DNA of 63,622 bases from an uncultured Oscillospiraceae bacterium (lineage in GTDB: Bacteria > Bacillota > Clostridia > Oscillospirales > Acutalibacteraceae). How positions within the stretch are numbered: the stretch's first letter is position 1; every line of letters begins with the position of its first letter. The notes under the pieces were generated by a model, which made no database searches, had not been told where the DNA came from, and worked only from the letters and a program-made list of their open reading frames with translations. Where the stretch lies: positions 1 through 63,622 of the forward strand of contig UQFL01000005.1 of assembly GCA_900540305.1 (NCBI GenBank), in the 5' to 3' direction. This document shows positions 42,270-49,495 of the stretch, piece by piece. A program made the position numbers and the translations under genes.

Positions 42270-43630
42270 CTACTCCTATCTAAATATCTCGCACGGGCTT
42301 TTCTTTCAAGCTCGTGCTCTTGTTTTAATAATTCATACAAATGCGGAGGCTTCTCCAAAATCTTTTCCGCACGGCGAAGCCTTTCACGAACAGGCTTCAT
42401 TTGTTTGCTGATCGCCTTTCGGCTCTCTTTGTTTTGGTTCTCATCCTCCGGCGATTTCGGGCGGCGGATACGGTTGCTTAATTCTTTACGTTCATGCTCC
42501 AAATTAGATAACTGTGCTTTGCTTTCATCAATGTTAGCTTTTAATTCGGCTACGGTGTGAATGTCATTTTCTTTGAGAAAATGATAAGCTGCTACAAGGT
42601 TTTTCAAATCCTTTTCCGCCGCCCGTAAATCCGGCGACAGCAGCATTACATCAGCAAGTTCGGCTACAATTTGGATTACTGTTATCACGAGATAGAAAAT
42701 CGTATCTACTAAAACAGTTGCCGCATCATAGCTGTGGTCAATGGAAAAGTCAAGCCGCCGTAGCTCATCTTCCAGCGGAAACTTTTTCGGCTTGTACGGT
42801 GGACGGTACTCCAAGGTGAATAAGTGGTATCTGCTTTCTGCGTTTCTGTCTAACTGCGCCTGTACGATTTCCTTTGTAAAACCGATATTTGCAAGCCGAA
42901 CAGAACGCTCCCAGTGCTTCGCTTTTACAGAAAATCGCACGGGGTCAAGCGTATATCCGAGCGCATATAACTGGCTCTCAAATTCTCTCGGAGAGGTAGC
43001 AAAAGACAGGCAGTATTCCACATCCTCACGGAGATAGTCCCGATGTGTTTTCTTGCCGGCTTTGTGCCGCCAATAATCCTTTTTGTGGCCTCCGTAGAAA
43101 CTGCTGTTTTCAAGAACAGACAAACCGTGTTCCCGGCATATCTCATCAGATACCCGACGCAGTTCCTTGTGGTCGCCGATTTTGTTTTGAAACTTTGCTC
43201 CATCTTTAAATGAAACGGGATTTACAACGAAATGACAATGCACATTTTCAGTGTTCAGGTGAACAGTCACAAGCACCTGATACCTATCGCCCCACATCTT
43301 TCGGGCGGTTGCTTTGCCGATTTCAAAAGCCTGCTCCGGTGTAACCTCGCCTGTCTTAAAGCTCTGTATTCCGTGATAGCCGACAACCTTGCCACGAAGC
43401 CCGAACCGCCGCTGTACGGCAACCATTTCGGCATAAGCATTCTGCTTGGAGCAGTTGATACCGCCGACATACATTTTGCGGTCGGTCTTATTATCGTTCT
43501 CGGCATAAGAAAGCGCCGCATATAAATCTTCATCCAAATATCTGCGGTCGGTGGTTTTATCAGGATTGTCAGCATAGTCGAGCGTTGCTTTTAGGTTTTT
43601 GTATATAGGCCAGAACCCAGTAACAGCCAC
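42266..43630 (-). CDS. MobP-type relaxase
   Basis: A 454-residue relaxase that would nick oriT and lead one strand into a recipient. The metal-binding histidines are His124, His131 and His133 in VHLNTENVHCHF. The probable catalytic tyrosine is Tyr19 in LDYADNPDKT. The C-terminal third is charged and helical (residues about 330-454). It lies six bases after mobC and is coupled to parB. Mobilization would need a coupling protein and secretion channel from another element. Confidence 0.92.
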   Translation of the reverse strand: MAVTGFWPIYKNLKATLDYADNPDKTTDRRYLDEDLYAALSYAENDNKTDRKMYVGGINCSKQNAYAEMVAVQRRFGLRGKVVGYHGIQSFKTGEVTPEQAFEIGKATARKMWGDRYQVLVTVHLNTENVHCHFVVNPVSFKDGAKFQNKIGDHKELRRVSDEICREHGLSVLENSSFYGGHKKDYWRHKAGKKTHRDYLREDVEYCLSFATSPREFESQLYALGYTLDPVRFSVKAKHWERSVRLANIGFTKEIVQAQLDRNAESRYHLFTLEYRPPYKPKKFPLEDELRRLDFSIDHSYDAATVLVDTIFYLVITVIQIVAELADVMLLSPDLRAAEKDLKNLVAAYHFLKENDIHTVAELKANIDESKAQLSNLEHERKELSNRIRRPKSPEDENQNKESRKAISKQMKPVRERLRRAEKILEKPPHLYELLKQEHELERKARARYLDRSR

Positions 43631-43636
43631 GTCGCA

Positions 43637-44014
43637 TCACACTCCATTCATCGTTTTCGCCGCAAGCGGCGAAACCTCACCATTCCGTGGATGCTCCTTC
43701 TCCCCACAAAGCAGGCTTTGCGGGGACCCCGTTGAGCACCCCTTTCCCGGCAATAGAAAAGCTGCTGTAATTTCTTTCAGCACATCACTGATTTCCTTGT
43801 CCAGCTCTGGTGAACTCGCTTTGTCGGCAAGTTCACCGAGCTTTTCAAGACAAAGAAAAAGAGCGTCAGGCGGAATACCTCTCGGCTCATACCCTAACGC
43901 TCTTTGCTTGACATATTCAGTTGTACTCAGCCCACATTTTCGGGCTTTTGATTGTATTTTATCTTTTTCTTTTGCCGTGACACGCACAGCCATTCGTATA
44001 TCTTTCATATACAT
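43637..44014 (-). CDS. mobC: MobC-like relaxosome protein
   Basis: A 125-residue protein with the N-terminal MobC pattern: a ribbon-helix-helix-like start (IRMAVRVTAKEKDKIQSKAR, then GLSTTEYVKQRALG). It would bind oriT and help the relaxase. I chose the ATG at 44014 because AAGGA stands six bases before it. An upstream ATG lacks a site. The candidate oriT lies about 90-110 bp upstream of the start. Confidence 0.85.
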   Translation of the reverse strand: MYMKDIRMAVRVTAKEKDKIQSKARKCGLSTTEYVKQRALGYEPRGIPPDALFLCLEKLGELADKASSPELDKEISDVLKEITAAFLLPGKGCSTGSPQSLLCGEKEHPRNGEVSPLAAKTMNGV

Positions 44015-44102
44015 TATTCCTTCTTTCATTCATTTTTTCGGGGGATTGGGGGCAGTAAGCCCCCAAAGAACAAAGCCGCAAGAAAATCTGCGGCTTTTGA
44101 TT

Positions 44103-44128
44103 GGGACTTTGGCACACAAAGTCCCTGC
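44103..44128. other. oriT: Candidate origin of transfer (oriT)
   Basis: A perfect 9-bp inverted repeat, GGGACTTTG-GCACA-CAAAGTCCC (44103-44125), runs straight into TCCCTGC (44122-44128), which resembles the nic motif of MOBP systems (TATCCTGC type). It sits just upstream of mobC and the relaxase gene, the usual place. Two further hairpins (44046-44066 and 44073-44096) lie between it and mobC and may be terminators or relaxosome sites. Confidence 0.55.
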
Positions 44129-44150
44129 TTGTTACAGTATGCGACACGCA

Positions 44151-44456
44151 TTACTGTCTGTCGTTTCTCTCAACCTTTCTTAAATAGGATATGCCGTTCT
44201 TCGCTCTCTCAAAGGTGAGCGTCAGCATTGCTCCTTCTTCAATTTCAGGGATACCGAGATAACCGGTGTTCTGCCAAGCGGAAGCCATAACTTTACTGCC
44301 GTCCTCAAAAGTGAAGTACGCAAGGACATTCCTTTTCTTGCCCCAACGCTTGCAGTCAAGCCGTGCTTTAAATACGCCTTCATGCTCATTTGTCAAATAT
44401 TCGTCAACACAAACACCTTTTTCTTCGAGTTGTCTTAATGATGAATAAGCTCTCAT
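44151..44456 (-). CDS. Element protein of unknown function
   Basis: A 101-residue protein rich in beta strands (residues 25-95, with ARLDCKRWGKKRNVLAYF), reminiscent of small single-strand-binding or OB-like folds but not recognised with confidence. AGGAGG precedes the ATG. It stands between parR and the oriT region in the mobilization operon. Confidence 0.6.
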   Translation of the reverse strand: MRAYSSLRQLEEKGVCVDEYLTNEHEGVFKARLDCKRWGKKRNVLAYFTFEDGSKVMASAWQNTGYLGIPEIEEGAMLTLTFERAKNGISYLRKVERNDRQ

Positions 44457-44544
44457 AATAAAAGTCCTCCTTAATTTTGTTTAATGCCAAAGTGATGCCG
44501 CAGGGTGTTTCAGAGCATAAAAAAGCGGCATCATTTTAATGCCG

Positions 44545-44832
44545 TCAGTCTCCGAGAAAATCATCGAGGGAATCCAATAACAGATTTTCTTCTTCGGATA
44601 GTCTTTCGGTCAGTTGCCTTGATTCCGTCTGTATCACAGAAAAATTCTGCAAGCACTCTCGAATGGTTTCCTTAATAGTCTCTGTAATTTCTGCGTGCGG
44701 CTCATAAAACTGATTGATGGCTGTAATAACCGCCTTGTTCTTAGAATCTGTTACATTTTTCAAGTGCTTCCAAGCACTGCGGTCAGCTTCACTATCCAAG
44801 TTGAACCGCAGGCTCATTCGCTTGATACTCAT
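44545..44832 (-). CDS. ParR-like partner of the actin-like protein
   Basis: A 95-residue protein whose start overlaps the parM-like stop by four bases. It begins with a short beta strand and helix pattern (RMSLRFNLDSEADRSAWKHL) like ribbon-helix-helix DNA-binding proteins encoded after ParM, and ends in an acidic helix that could touch the filament. The gene order supports the role. Sequence similarity alone is weak. Confidence 0.6.
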   Translation of the reverse strand: MSIKRMSLRFNLDSEADRSAWKHLKNVTDSKNKAVITAINQFYEPHAEITETIKETIRECLQNFSVIQTESRQLTERLSEEENLLLDSLDDFLGD

Positions 44833-45755
44833 AACGCACCGCCGCTTTTAATCAGTTTTATTTCAAGCATTCGTTCATACCCTTTGGCGGTAGCGCAAAT
44901 ATCATCATTGACGGTAACACGATTTTCGTCATATTCAGAAAAGTTACGGATAAGACATCCGCCGCCTCCGACCACATAAAGTTTCATTAGTTTTGAATCA
45001 TAGCCGTGCTCACGAAGTCTGCGGAAAATACCTTCCACATACTCTTTTGCGGTATTGGTTATTGTTTTCAGATATTCACCGTCAATATCTGCTGTACCGA
45101 AACGAAGGATACGGGTAATCATTTCTTCGGGAGGCTCTGCGTGATGGATTCTCATTAGATTCTCACGGATTTGGAGCATACATTGGTGTGTTCCAAATTT
45201 TTCTGTAAAACAACGGCGGGAATCCGGCTTTTTGTCGTTGACGAACATAATATTCATCGTGCCGTTGCCGATATCGCAGAGCATATTTACACCTGAAAAA
45301 TCGGATAAGTGATTGACAATGGCGGCAAATCCCTGTGGGTAAACATCTGCACCGACAATGCGGATATGATAATCCTTGCCTTTGAAATTGAAATCAACCG
45401 TTTCATTTTTTATAAGGTATTGCTTAAATTCTTCACGCTGTTCGCTTACCCAAGTCAGCGGAAGCCCGGCGGCGATCAATACATCAGCAGAATAGATTTT
45501 AGCAATGTTCAACTCTCGTGCAATTGCTGCAAGCGTCAGAACATAATAGTCCTCGTCCAACATTTTATCTGCCGAAAATTCTTTATGCTCTGCGCCGATA
45601 AGATAATACTTGTTATTCCAAACAAGCAGGTTATCTTTGAAAATTGGTTCTTTATCATATACGGTCACACCTGCCTGAAAACAGCAATTTGCCGTTTTCA
45701 TATTTCCATAGCCGTGGTCGATGCCGATAATATGGGTTTCTTTATATTTTTTCAT
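44829..45755 (-). CDS. ParM/StbA-family actin-like partition ATPase
   Basis: A 308-residue actin-like protein: the phosphate-1 loop HIIGIDHGYGNMKTA near residue 8, a phosphate-2 region VNMLCDIGNGTMNIMF near 157, and the adenosine motif LYVVGGGGCLIRN near 259. Filaments would push apart copies of the excised or plasmid-like form. The ATG at 45755 follows AGGAGG by eight bases. A longer frame from 45818 is not supported. It overlaps the upstream small gene by 14 bases. Confidence 0.9.
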   Translation of the reverse strand: MKKYKETHIIGIDHGYGNMKTANCCFQAGVTVYDKEPIFKDNLLVWNNKYYLIGAEHKEFSADKMLDEDYYVLTLAAIARELNIAKIYSADVLIAAGLPLTWVSEQREEFKQYLIKNETVDFNFKGKDYHIRIVGADVYPQGFAAIVNHLSDFSGVNMLCDIGNGTMNIMFVNDKKPDSRRCFTEKFGTHQCMLQIRENLMRIHHAEPPEEMITRILRFGTADIDGEYLKTITNTAKEYVEGIFRRLREHGYDSKLMKLYVVGGGGCLIRNFSEYDENRVTVNDDICATAKGYERMLEIKLIKSGGAL

Positions 45756-45915
45756 TGTGGTTGTCCTCCTTGATTTTAGGAATCTCTTGTTTGATTTCTG
45801 CAAAAACAGGACAGACACTGTCGGTTATCATCAAACAGTTTTGGTGTCCGCACTGCATACATAGGGTGTTCTTAATTTTGATTTGTTCCGATTTTATTAG
45901 ATGGTACTGTGTCAT
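45742..45915 (-). CDS. Small cysteine-rich element protein
   Basis: A 57-residue protein with CMQCGHQNC and a further CPVF, four cysteines that could hold zinc. AAAGGAGG stands just before the ATG at 45915. It overlaps parM and is probably translationally coupled with it. Function unknown. Confidence 0.6.
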   Translation of the reverse strand: MTQYHLIKSEQIKIKNTLCMQCGHQNCLMITDSVCPVFAEIKQEIPKIKEDNHNEKI

Positions 45916-45982
45916 AAAGTCCTCCTTTTCCGTTTTTGGGCGAAAAAATAACACCTGCCGATTTTTACATCAACAGGTATTA

Positions 45983-46888
45983 TCAGATAATTTTCTTATT
46001 GCTGAATCCCAAATCTTCGCCGGTGAACTTTTCGTAAGCCAAGCCGATTTTTCGGATTCTTTTGTGAATAGCACTATGCGTTTTGTAACCGAGCTTTTCT
46101 GCAATTTTCTCAAGCGTTATGCCCTCCATACGCATGGTGAGGATTTGTTTGTCCGTTTCGCTGAGCAATGCTAAAAACTCGCTTACTGCCATCGGCTCTA
46201 AAACGGTACGGTTCATATCGCTGCGTTCATCGGGTATATCCCAGTCCATACCATCGTTGTTTTCGGCATACCGTTCTTTGATTTCCTCTAAAGATTCAAC
46301 CGTGATATTCTTTACACGGGTGTGATACCACTTGCGGTAATGGTCGATTTTCTGCCGGCTGTTCCGATAATCAAAATCTTCAAAACAGCGGAACTCCTTT
46401 GCGATATCAATGACAGCTTTCATATTATGGTGCGCCATTGTCTGCGGAACAAGCCAGTTGAACAGATCGGAGATTTCTTCTTCCGACACATAGCCGAAGG
46501 TTTCATCCACACCTCCGTCCTTTAGCAGGTCCTTTGCTGCCGGAAGTATCTTTTCCTCCTGCATTTCCTGAATCCAGTACGGCGCTGCGTGGGCAAAAAT
46601 CCATGACGGCTCATAACCGGAATAGATTTCACGCTTTGCCCCCAGCCCCATAAACGGCCAAACCATATACGCATAAGCGTCGATGATGGCAAGCAGGAAC
46701 AAATCGCTTTCCACCATAGCGATTGCGTCCCAGCTTCGCAATAGCTTTCTCGGATTGCGTGGAATGCTGTTCAGTTCCGAACCGCACCTGTCCAAAATGG
46801 ATTTCGGAATAAAGTAGAATGCGGGGATTAAGTCCGCATTGCGAAACGGCGTGATTTCGCCGCTTCGTCTTTTCAATAATATCGGCAT
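45983..46888 (-). CDS. Sigma-70-region-4-like regulator of the element
   Basis: A 301-residue protein whose C terminus (about 240-295) has a helix-turn-helix like sigma region 4 (SETDKQILTMRMEGITLEKIAEKLG, then SAIHKRIRK). The N-terminal 150 residues are hydrophobic-patched and unrecognised. It is the first gene of the minus-strand mobilization operon and may control it. A terminator at 47030-47070 separates it from the divergent tyrosine recombinase. Confidence 0.65.
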   Translation of the reverse strand: MPILLKRRSGEITPFRNADLIPAFYFIPKSILDRCGSELNSIPRNPRKLLRSWDAIAMVESDLFLLAIIDAYAYMVWPFMGLGAKREIYSGYEPSWIFAHAAPYWIQEMQEEKILPAAKDLLKDGGVDETFGYVSEEEISDLFNWLVPQTMAHHNMKAVIDIAKEFRCFEDFDYRNSRQKIDHYRKWYHTRVKNITVESLEEIKERYAENNDGMDWDIPDERSDMNRTVLEPMAVSEFLALLSETDKQILTMRMEGITLEKIAEKLGYKTHSAIHKRIRKIGLAYEKFTGEDLGFSNKKII

Positions 46889-47029
46889 ATTTTGCGCCTC
46901 CTTTCCAGAGAGATAACCTCTCTATAAATTAAACGACACAAAAGAAACCTATTGTTCCTATAAATTTAAAAATATTATATCATATCTCAGCGCCCCGTAA
47001 AACTCCCTTTGCGTAAATAAATGCAAAAA

Positions 47030-47070
47030 AGCCCCGATGAGTACAGAGAAATCTGCAACTCATCGGGGCT
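47030..47070 (-). terminator. Terminator hairpin between the sigma-like gene and the tyrosine recombinase
   Basis: AGCCCCGATGAGT pairs with ACTCATCGGGGCT. On the minus strand the stem is followed by TTTTTT, so it stops transcription coming leftward. That would end an antisense transcript that starts in the invertible segment and crosses the tyrosine recombinase gene. Confidence 0.8.
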
Positions 47071-47181
47071 GTCTTTATGCTGAATCCGCACATTCGATTA
47101 ACGGATTGTCTTTCTTTAAAATGAAGGGGACAATTTCCATATCATACTTTTCGGATACAATATATCCGGAGGTAAATTGAG

Positions 47182-48027
47182 ATGAAAGGACGAATTTTAA
47201 CAAGCGAAGCAATCGATTGCTTCAAAAAATATTTACGGGAGGAGGAAAAAAGTGAGAATACTATAGAAAAATATCTGCGGGATGTGCAGGCGTTCTTCAC
47301 ATACCTAGGCGGTGCGACAGTCACGAAAGAAGCGGTCATTGCCTACAAAAACAAACTGCTTGCCGAAAGCTATGCTGTCCGCAGCGTCAACTCCATGTTG
47401 GCATCCCTCAACAGCCTGTTTGCATTTTTAGGCTGGACGGACTGCAAGGTGAAATCTATCAAGCTTCAGCGGCAGGTCTACTGCCCTGAAGAAAAAGAAC
47501 TGACCAAAGCGGAGTATACAAGGCTGGTAAATACTGCAAAGCAAAAGGGCAGTGAACGGTTGAATCTTATCTTGCAGACAATATGCGGGACCGGTATCCG
47601 CGTCAGCGAACTCCAATATATCACGGTGGAAGCAGTAAAGTGCAGTGAAGCTGTTGTTTCCCTCAAGGGAAAAACACGGTCGGTATTTATCGTGAAAGAG
47701 CTGCAAAAGAAACTGCTCCGCTATGCAGCGGAGCAAAAAATACACTCAGGATGTATTTTTATTACAAGAACAGGCAAACCAATAAGCCGCACGAATATCT
47801 GGCGGGAAATGAAAGGGCTTTGCGAACAGGCGGGGGTAAATCCGCAGAAGGTGTTTCCTCACAATCTGCGCCATTTATTCGCAAGAGTGTTTTACGGAAT
47901 TGAAAAGGATATTGCAAAGCTTGCAGATATTCTTGGTCACAGCAGTATCAACACGACACGGATTTATATTATCTCTACAGGCAATGAACACCGCAGGCGT
48001 ATGGAACATATGCGGCTGATTCTATAA
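47182..48027 (+). CDS. Tyrosine recombinase, probable invertase of the adjacent promoter segment
   Basis: A 281-residue XerC/D-like recombinase with an N-terminal core-binding domain (about 8-90) and a catalytic domain with Arg140 (GTGIRVSEL), Lys162 or Lys164, His227 and Arg230 (HNLRH), His253 (LGHSS) and Tyr262. All catalytic residues are present. GGAGG (47168-47172) precedes the ATG. The gene ends 27 bp before a 25-bp repeat whose inverted copy lies 227 bp further on, and the segment between holds a promoter, so inversion of that segment is its likely job. It is not needed for integration of the element, which has its own serine recombinase. Confidence 0.9.
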   Translation: MKGRILTSEAIDCFKKYLREEEKSENTIEKYLRDVQAFFTYLGGATVTKEAVIAYKNKLLAESYAVRSVNSMLASLNSLFAFLGWTDCKVKSIKLQRQVYCPEEKELTKAEYTRLVNTAKQKGSERLNLILQTICGTGIRVSELQYITVEAVKCSEAVVSLKGKTRSVFIVKELQKKLLRYAAEQKIHSGCIFITRTGKPISRTNIWREMKGLCEQAGVNPQKVFPHNLRHLFARVFYGIEKDIAKLADILGHSSINTTRIYIISTGNEHRRRMEHMRLIL

Positions 48028-48054
48028 AAAGCCGCCCGAACCGGTGGCTGAGTA

Positions 48055-48079
48055 CATAATCCGCATTATGTTGCAAATG
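48055..48079 (+). repeat. Inverted repeat left (IRL) of the promoter switch
   Basis: 25 bp, beginning CATAATCCGCATTATG and ending GCAAATG, present as a perfect reverse complement at 48307-48331. Inside it CATAAT and ATTATG are themselves inverted around a four-base centre (CCGC), the expected form of a tyrosine-recombinase core site with two half-sites. It begins 27 bp after the recombinase stop. Confidence 0.9.
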
Positions 48080-48306
48080 GATACACCAAACCCATTTTAT
48101 TTATATTATCATATCATAGCTTGAGAGAAAAATCAAACAGTTTGGCAAAGAAAAGTATGATTTTACGGGATATTGTCGAAGCAAAACAACACAAATAAGC
48201 CTTTTCAACAGAAAATTTGAAAAGGCTCGGCTTTCTGCGTTCATTTTTAAATACTGTCTACGACTCTAAAATGATCCGGCACGTTTAAGCAGCAAATTTC
48301 ATCCTG
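48080..48306. promoter_or_regulatory. Invertible promoter segment (phase switch), OFF orientation
   Basis: The 227 bp between the inverted repeats hold no gene. A promoter reads leftward on the minus strand: -35 TTGATT (48131-48136), 17-bp spacer, -10 TATGAT (48108-48113). A perfect 11-bp stem with eight-base loop (48198-48227) sits behind it as insulator or terminator. I see no comparable promoter reading right. After inversion the -10 would lie at 48273-48278 and transcripts would begin near 48,285, crossing IRR and reaching the ribosome site of the SPFH gene. Confidence 0.78.
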
Positions 48307-48331
48307 CATTTGCAACATAATGCGGATTATG
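48307..48331 (-). repeat. Inverted repeat right (IRR) of the promoter switch
   Basis: Perfect 25-bp reverse complement of the left repeat. It ends 32 bp before the ATG of the first operon gene, leaving room for the ribosome site (GAGGGAGGAAA) but not for another promoter. Confidence 0.9.
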
Positions 48332-48363
48332 CTACATTTCGCTAACCGAGGGAGGAAATAGAG

Positions 48364-49482
48364 ATGGCACTTGCCAAAATCATCAAATATGAGGGGGACA
48401 ACTCCACCTTTGTTTGGAAATCCCCGATTGAAGATTTCAACACTTTGTCTCAGCTTATTGTTCATCAATCCCAAGAGGCTGTTTTCTTTAAAAACGGCCA
48501 GGCTTTGGATTTGTTTGAAGCGGGAAGATATACGCTCGAAACACAAAATATTCCTTTGCTCAGGCGCTTTTTGAATCTGCCTACCGGTGGGAAAACGCCG
48601 TTTCACTGCGAAGTATATTTTATAAACAAAACACAGCAGATGGCGATCAAATGGGGAACGGACAGTCAGGTGCAGTATATGGAGCCTACATACAAATTTC
48701 CTTTGCAAATCGGCGCTTCCGGTGAGATGACGCTTTCTGTCAGCGATTCCCGCAGGCTTCTCACTAAACTGGTCGGAACAGAATCCAGCCTTACGCAAAG
48801 CGGGCTGGTTGCGCAGTTCCGCTCTTATCTGATGTCGAAAATCAAGCCATATATAGCGGCGACCATGCAAAGCGCCCCCTACAGTATTTTTGAAGTGGAT
48901 GCGCATATGGATGAATTTTCGTCCGCTTTAAAAGACTTATTGATCCCGGATTTTAGCGAGTACGGCATTAATCTTGACAAGTTCTTTGTTACGACGATTG
49001 CCAAACCGGACGGCGAAACGGCCTATGAAAAATTCAAGGAGATACATATCCGGCAATATGCAGATATAGCTGAAGCAAAGCTGAAACAGCAAACAGACGT
49101 CATCCACGCTGAAACCGAGGCGAAAAAGACCGTCATTGAGTCGCAGGCAATGGCGACAAAGCGTGCGCAGGAGGGATATACCTATCAGCAGGAGCGTGGT
49201 TTTGATGTCGCAGAAAAGGTGGCTGAAAACGAAGCAGTCGGCGAGTTTACCAATATGGGCGTCGGACTGGGTACAATGGCGGGCGTCGGCGGTGCTGTCG
49301 GCGGAATGGTAGGTGGCATGATGAACGATGCCGTCGGACAAACCTCCGCTTCTGCACAGGCTGATGGCGGACTTGACGCTTTTAAAATGAAGCTGGAAAA
49401 ACTGAAGCTGATGAAAGAAAGCGGCATTTTGTCTGAAGAAGAATTCAACGCAGCAAAGCAGGAACTTTTGAAAAATTTATAA
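48364..49482 (+). CDS. SPFH (band 7) protein with C-terminal SHOCT-like domain
   Basis: A 372-residue protein of the YdjI-like SPFH class. SPFH domain about residues 20-225, then an Ala/Glu-rich coiled coil (about 225-300), a Gly/Met-rich hydrophobic stretch (about 300-325) and a C-terminal SHOCT-like helix pair (DAFKMKLEKLKLMKESGILSEEEF as two helices, 342-372). There is no signal peptide. Such proteins oligomerise into membrane-associated scaffolds. It is the first gene after the invertible promoter, with GGAGG eleven bases before the ATG, and is followed after 13 bp by the next gene, so the five genes form one operon. Confidence 0.88.
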   Translation: MALAKIIKYEGDNSTFVWKSPIEDFNTLSQLIVHQSQEAVFFKNGQALDLFEAGRYTLETQNIPLLRRFLNLPTGGKTPFHCEVYFINKTQQMAIKWGTDSQVQYMEPTYKFPLQIGASGEMTLSVSDSRRLLTKLVGTESSLTQSGLVAQFRSYLMSKIKPYIAATMQSAPYSIFEVDAHMDEFSSALKDLLIPDFSEYGINLDKFFVTTIAKPDGETAYEKFKEIHIRQYADIAEAKLKQQTDVIHAETEAKKTVIESQAMATKRAQEGYTYQQERGFDVAEKVAENEAVGEFTNMGVGLGTMAGVGGAVGGMVGGMMNDAVGQTSASAQADGGLDAFKMKLEKLKLMKESGILSEEEFNAAKQELLKNL

Positions 49483-49495
49483 GGAGAGTATGACA

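Noticed and set aside
47182..48027. Tyrosine recombinase as the integrase of the whole element
   Set aside because: It lies in the middle of the element, while a serine recombinase ends exactly at the attachment site. The inverted repeats beside it give it a different target.
48198..48227. Stem-loop in the invertible segment as a CRISPR-like or small-RNA unit
   Set aside because: It is a single copy with no spacer pattern. A terminator or insulator is the simpler reading.
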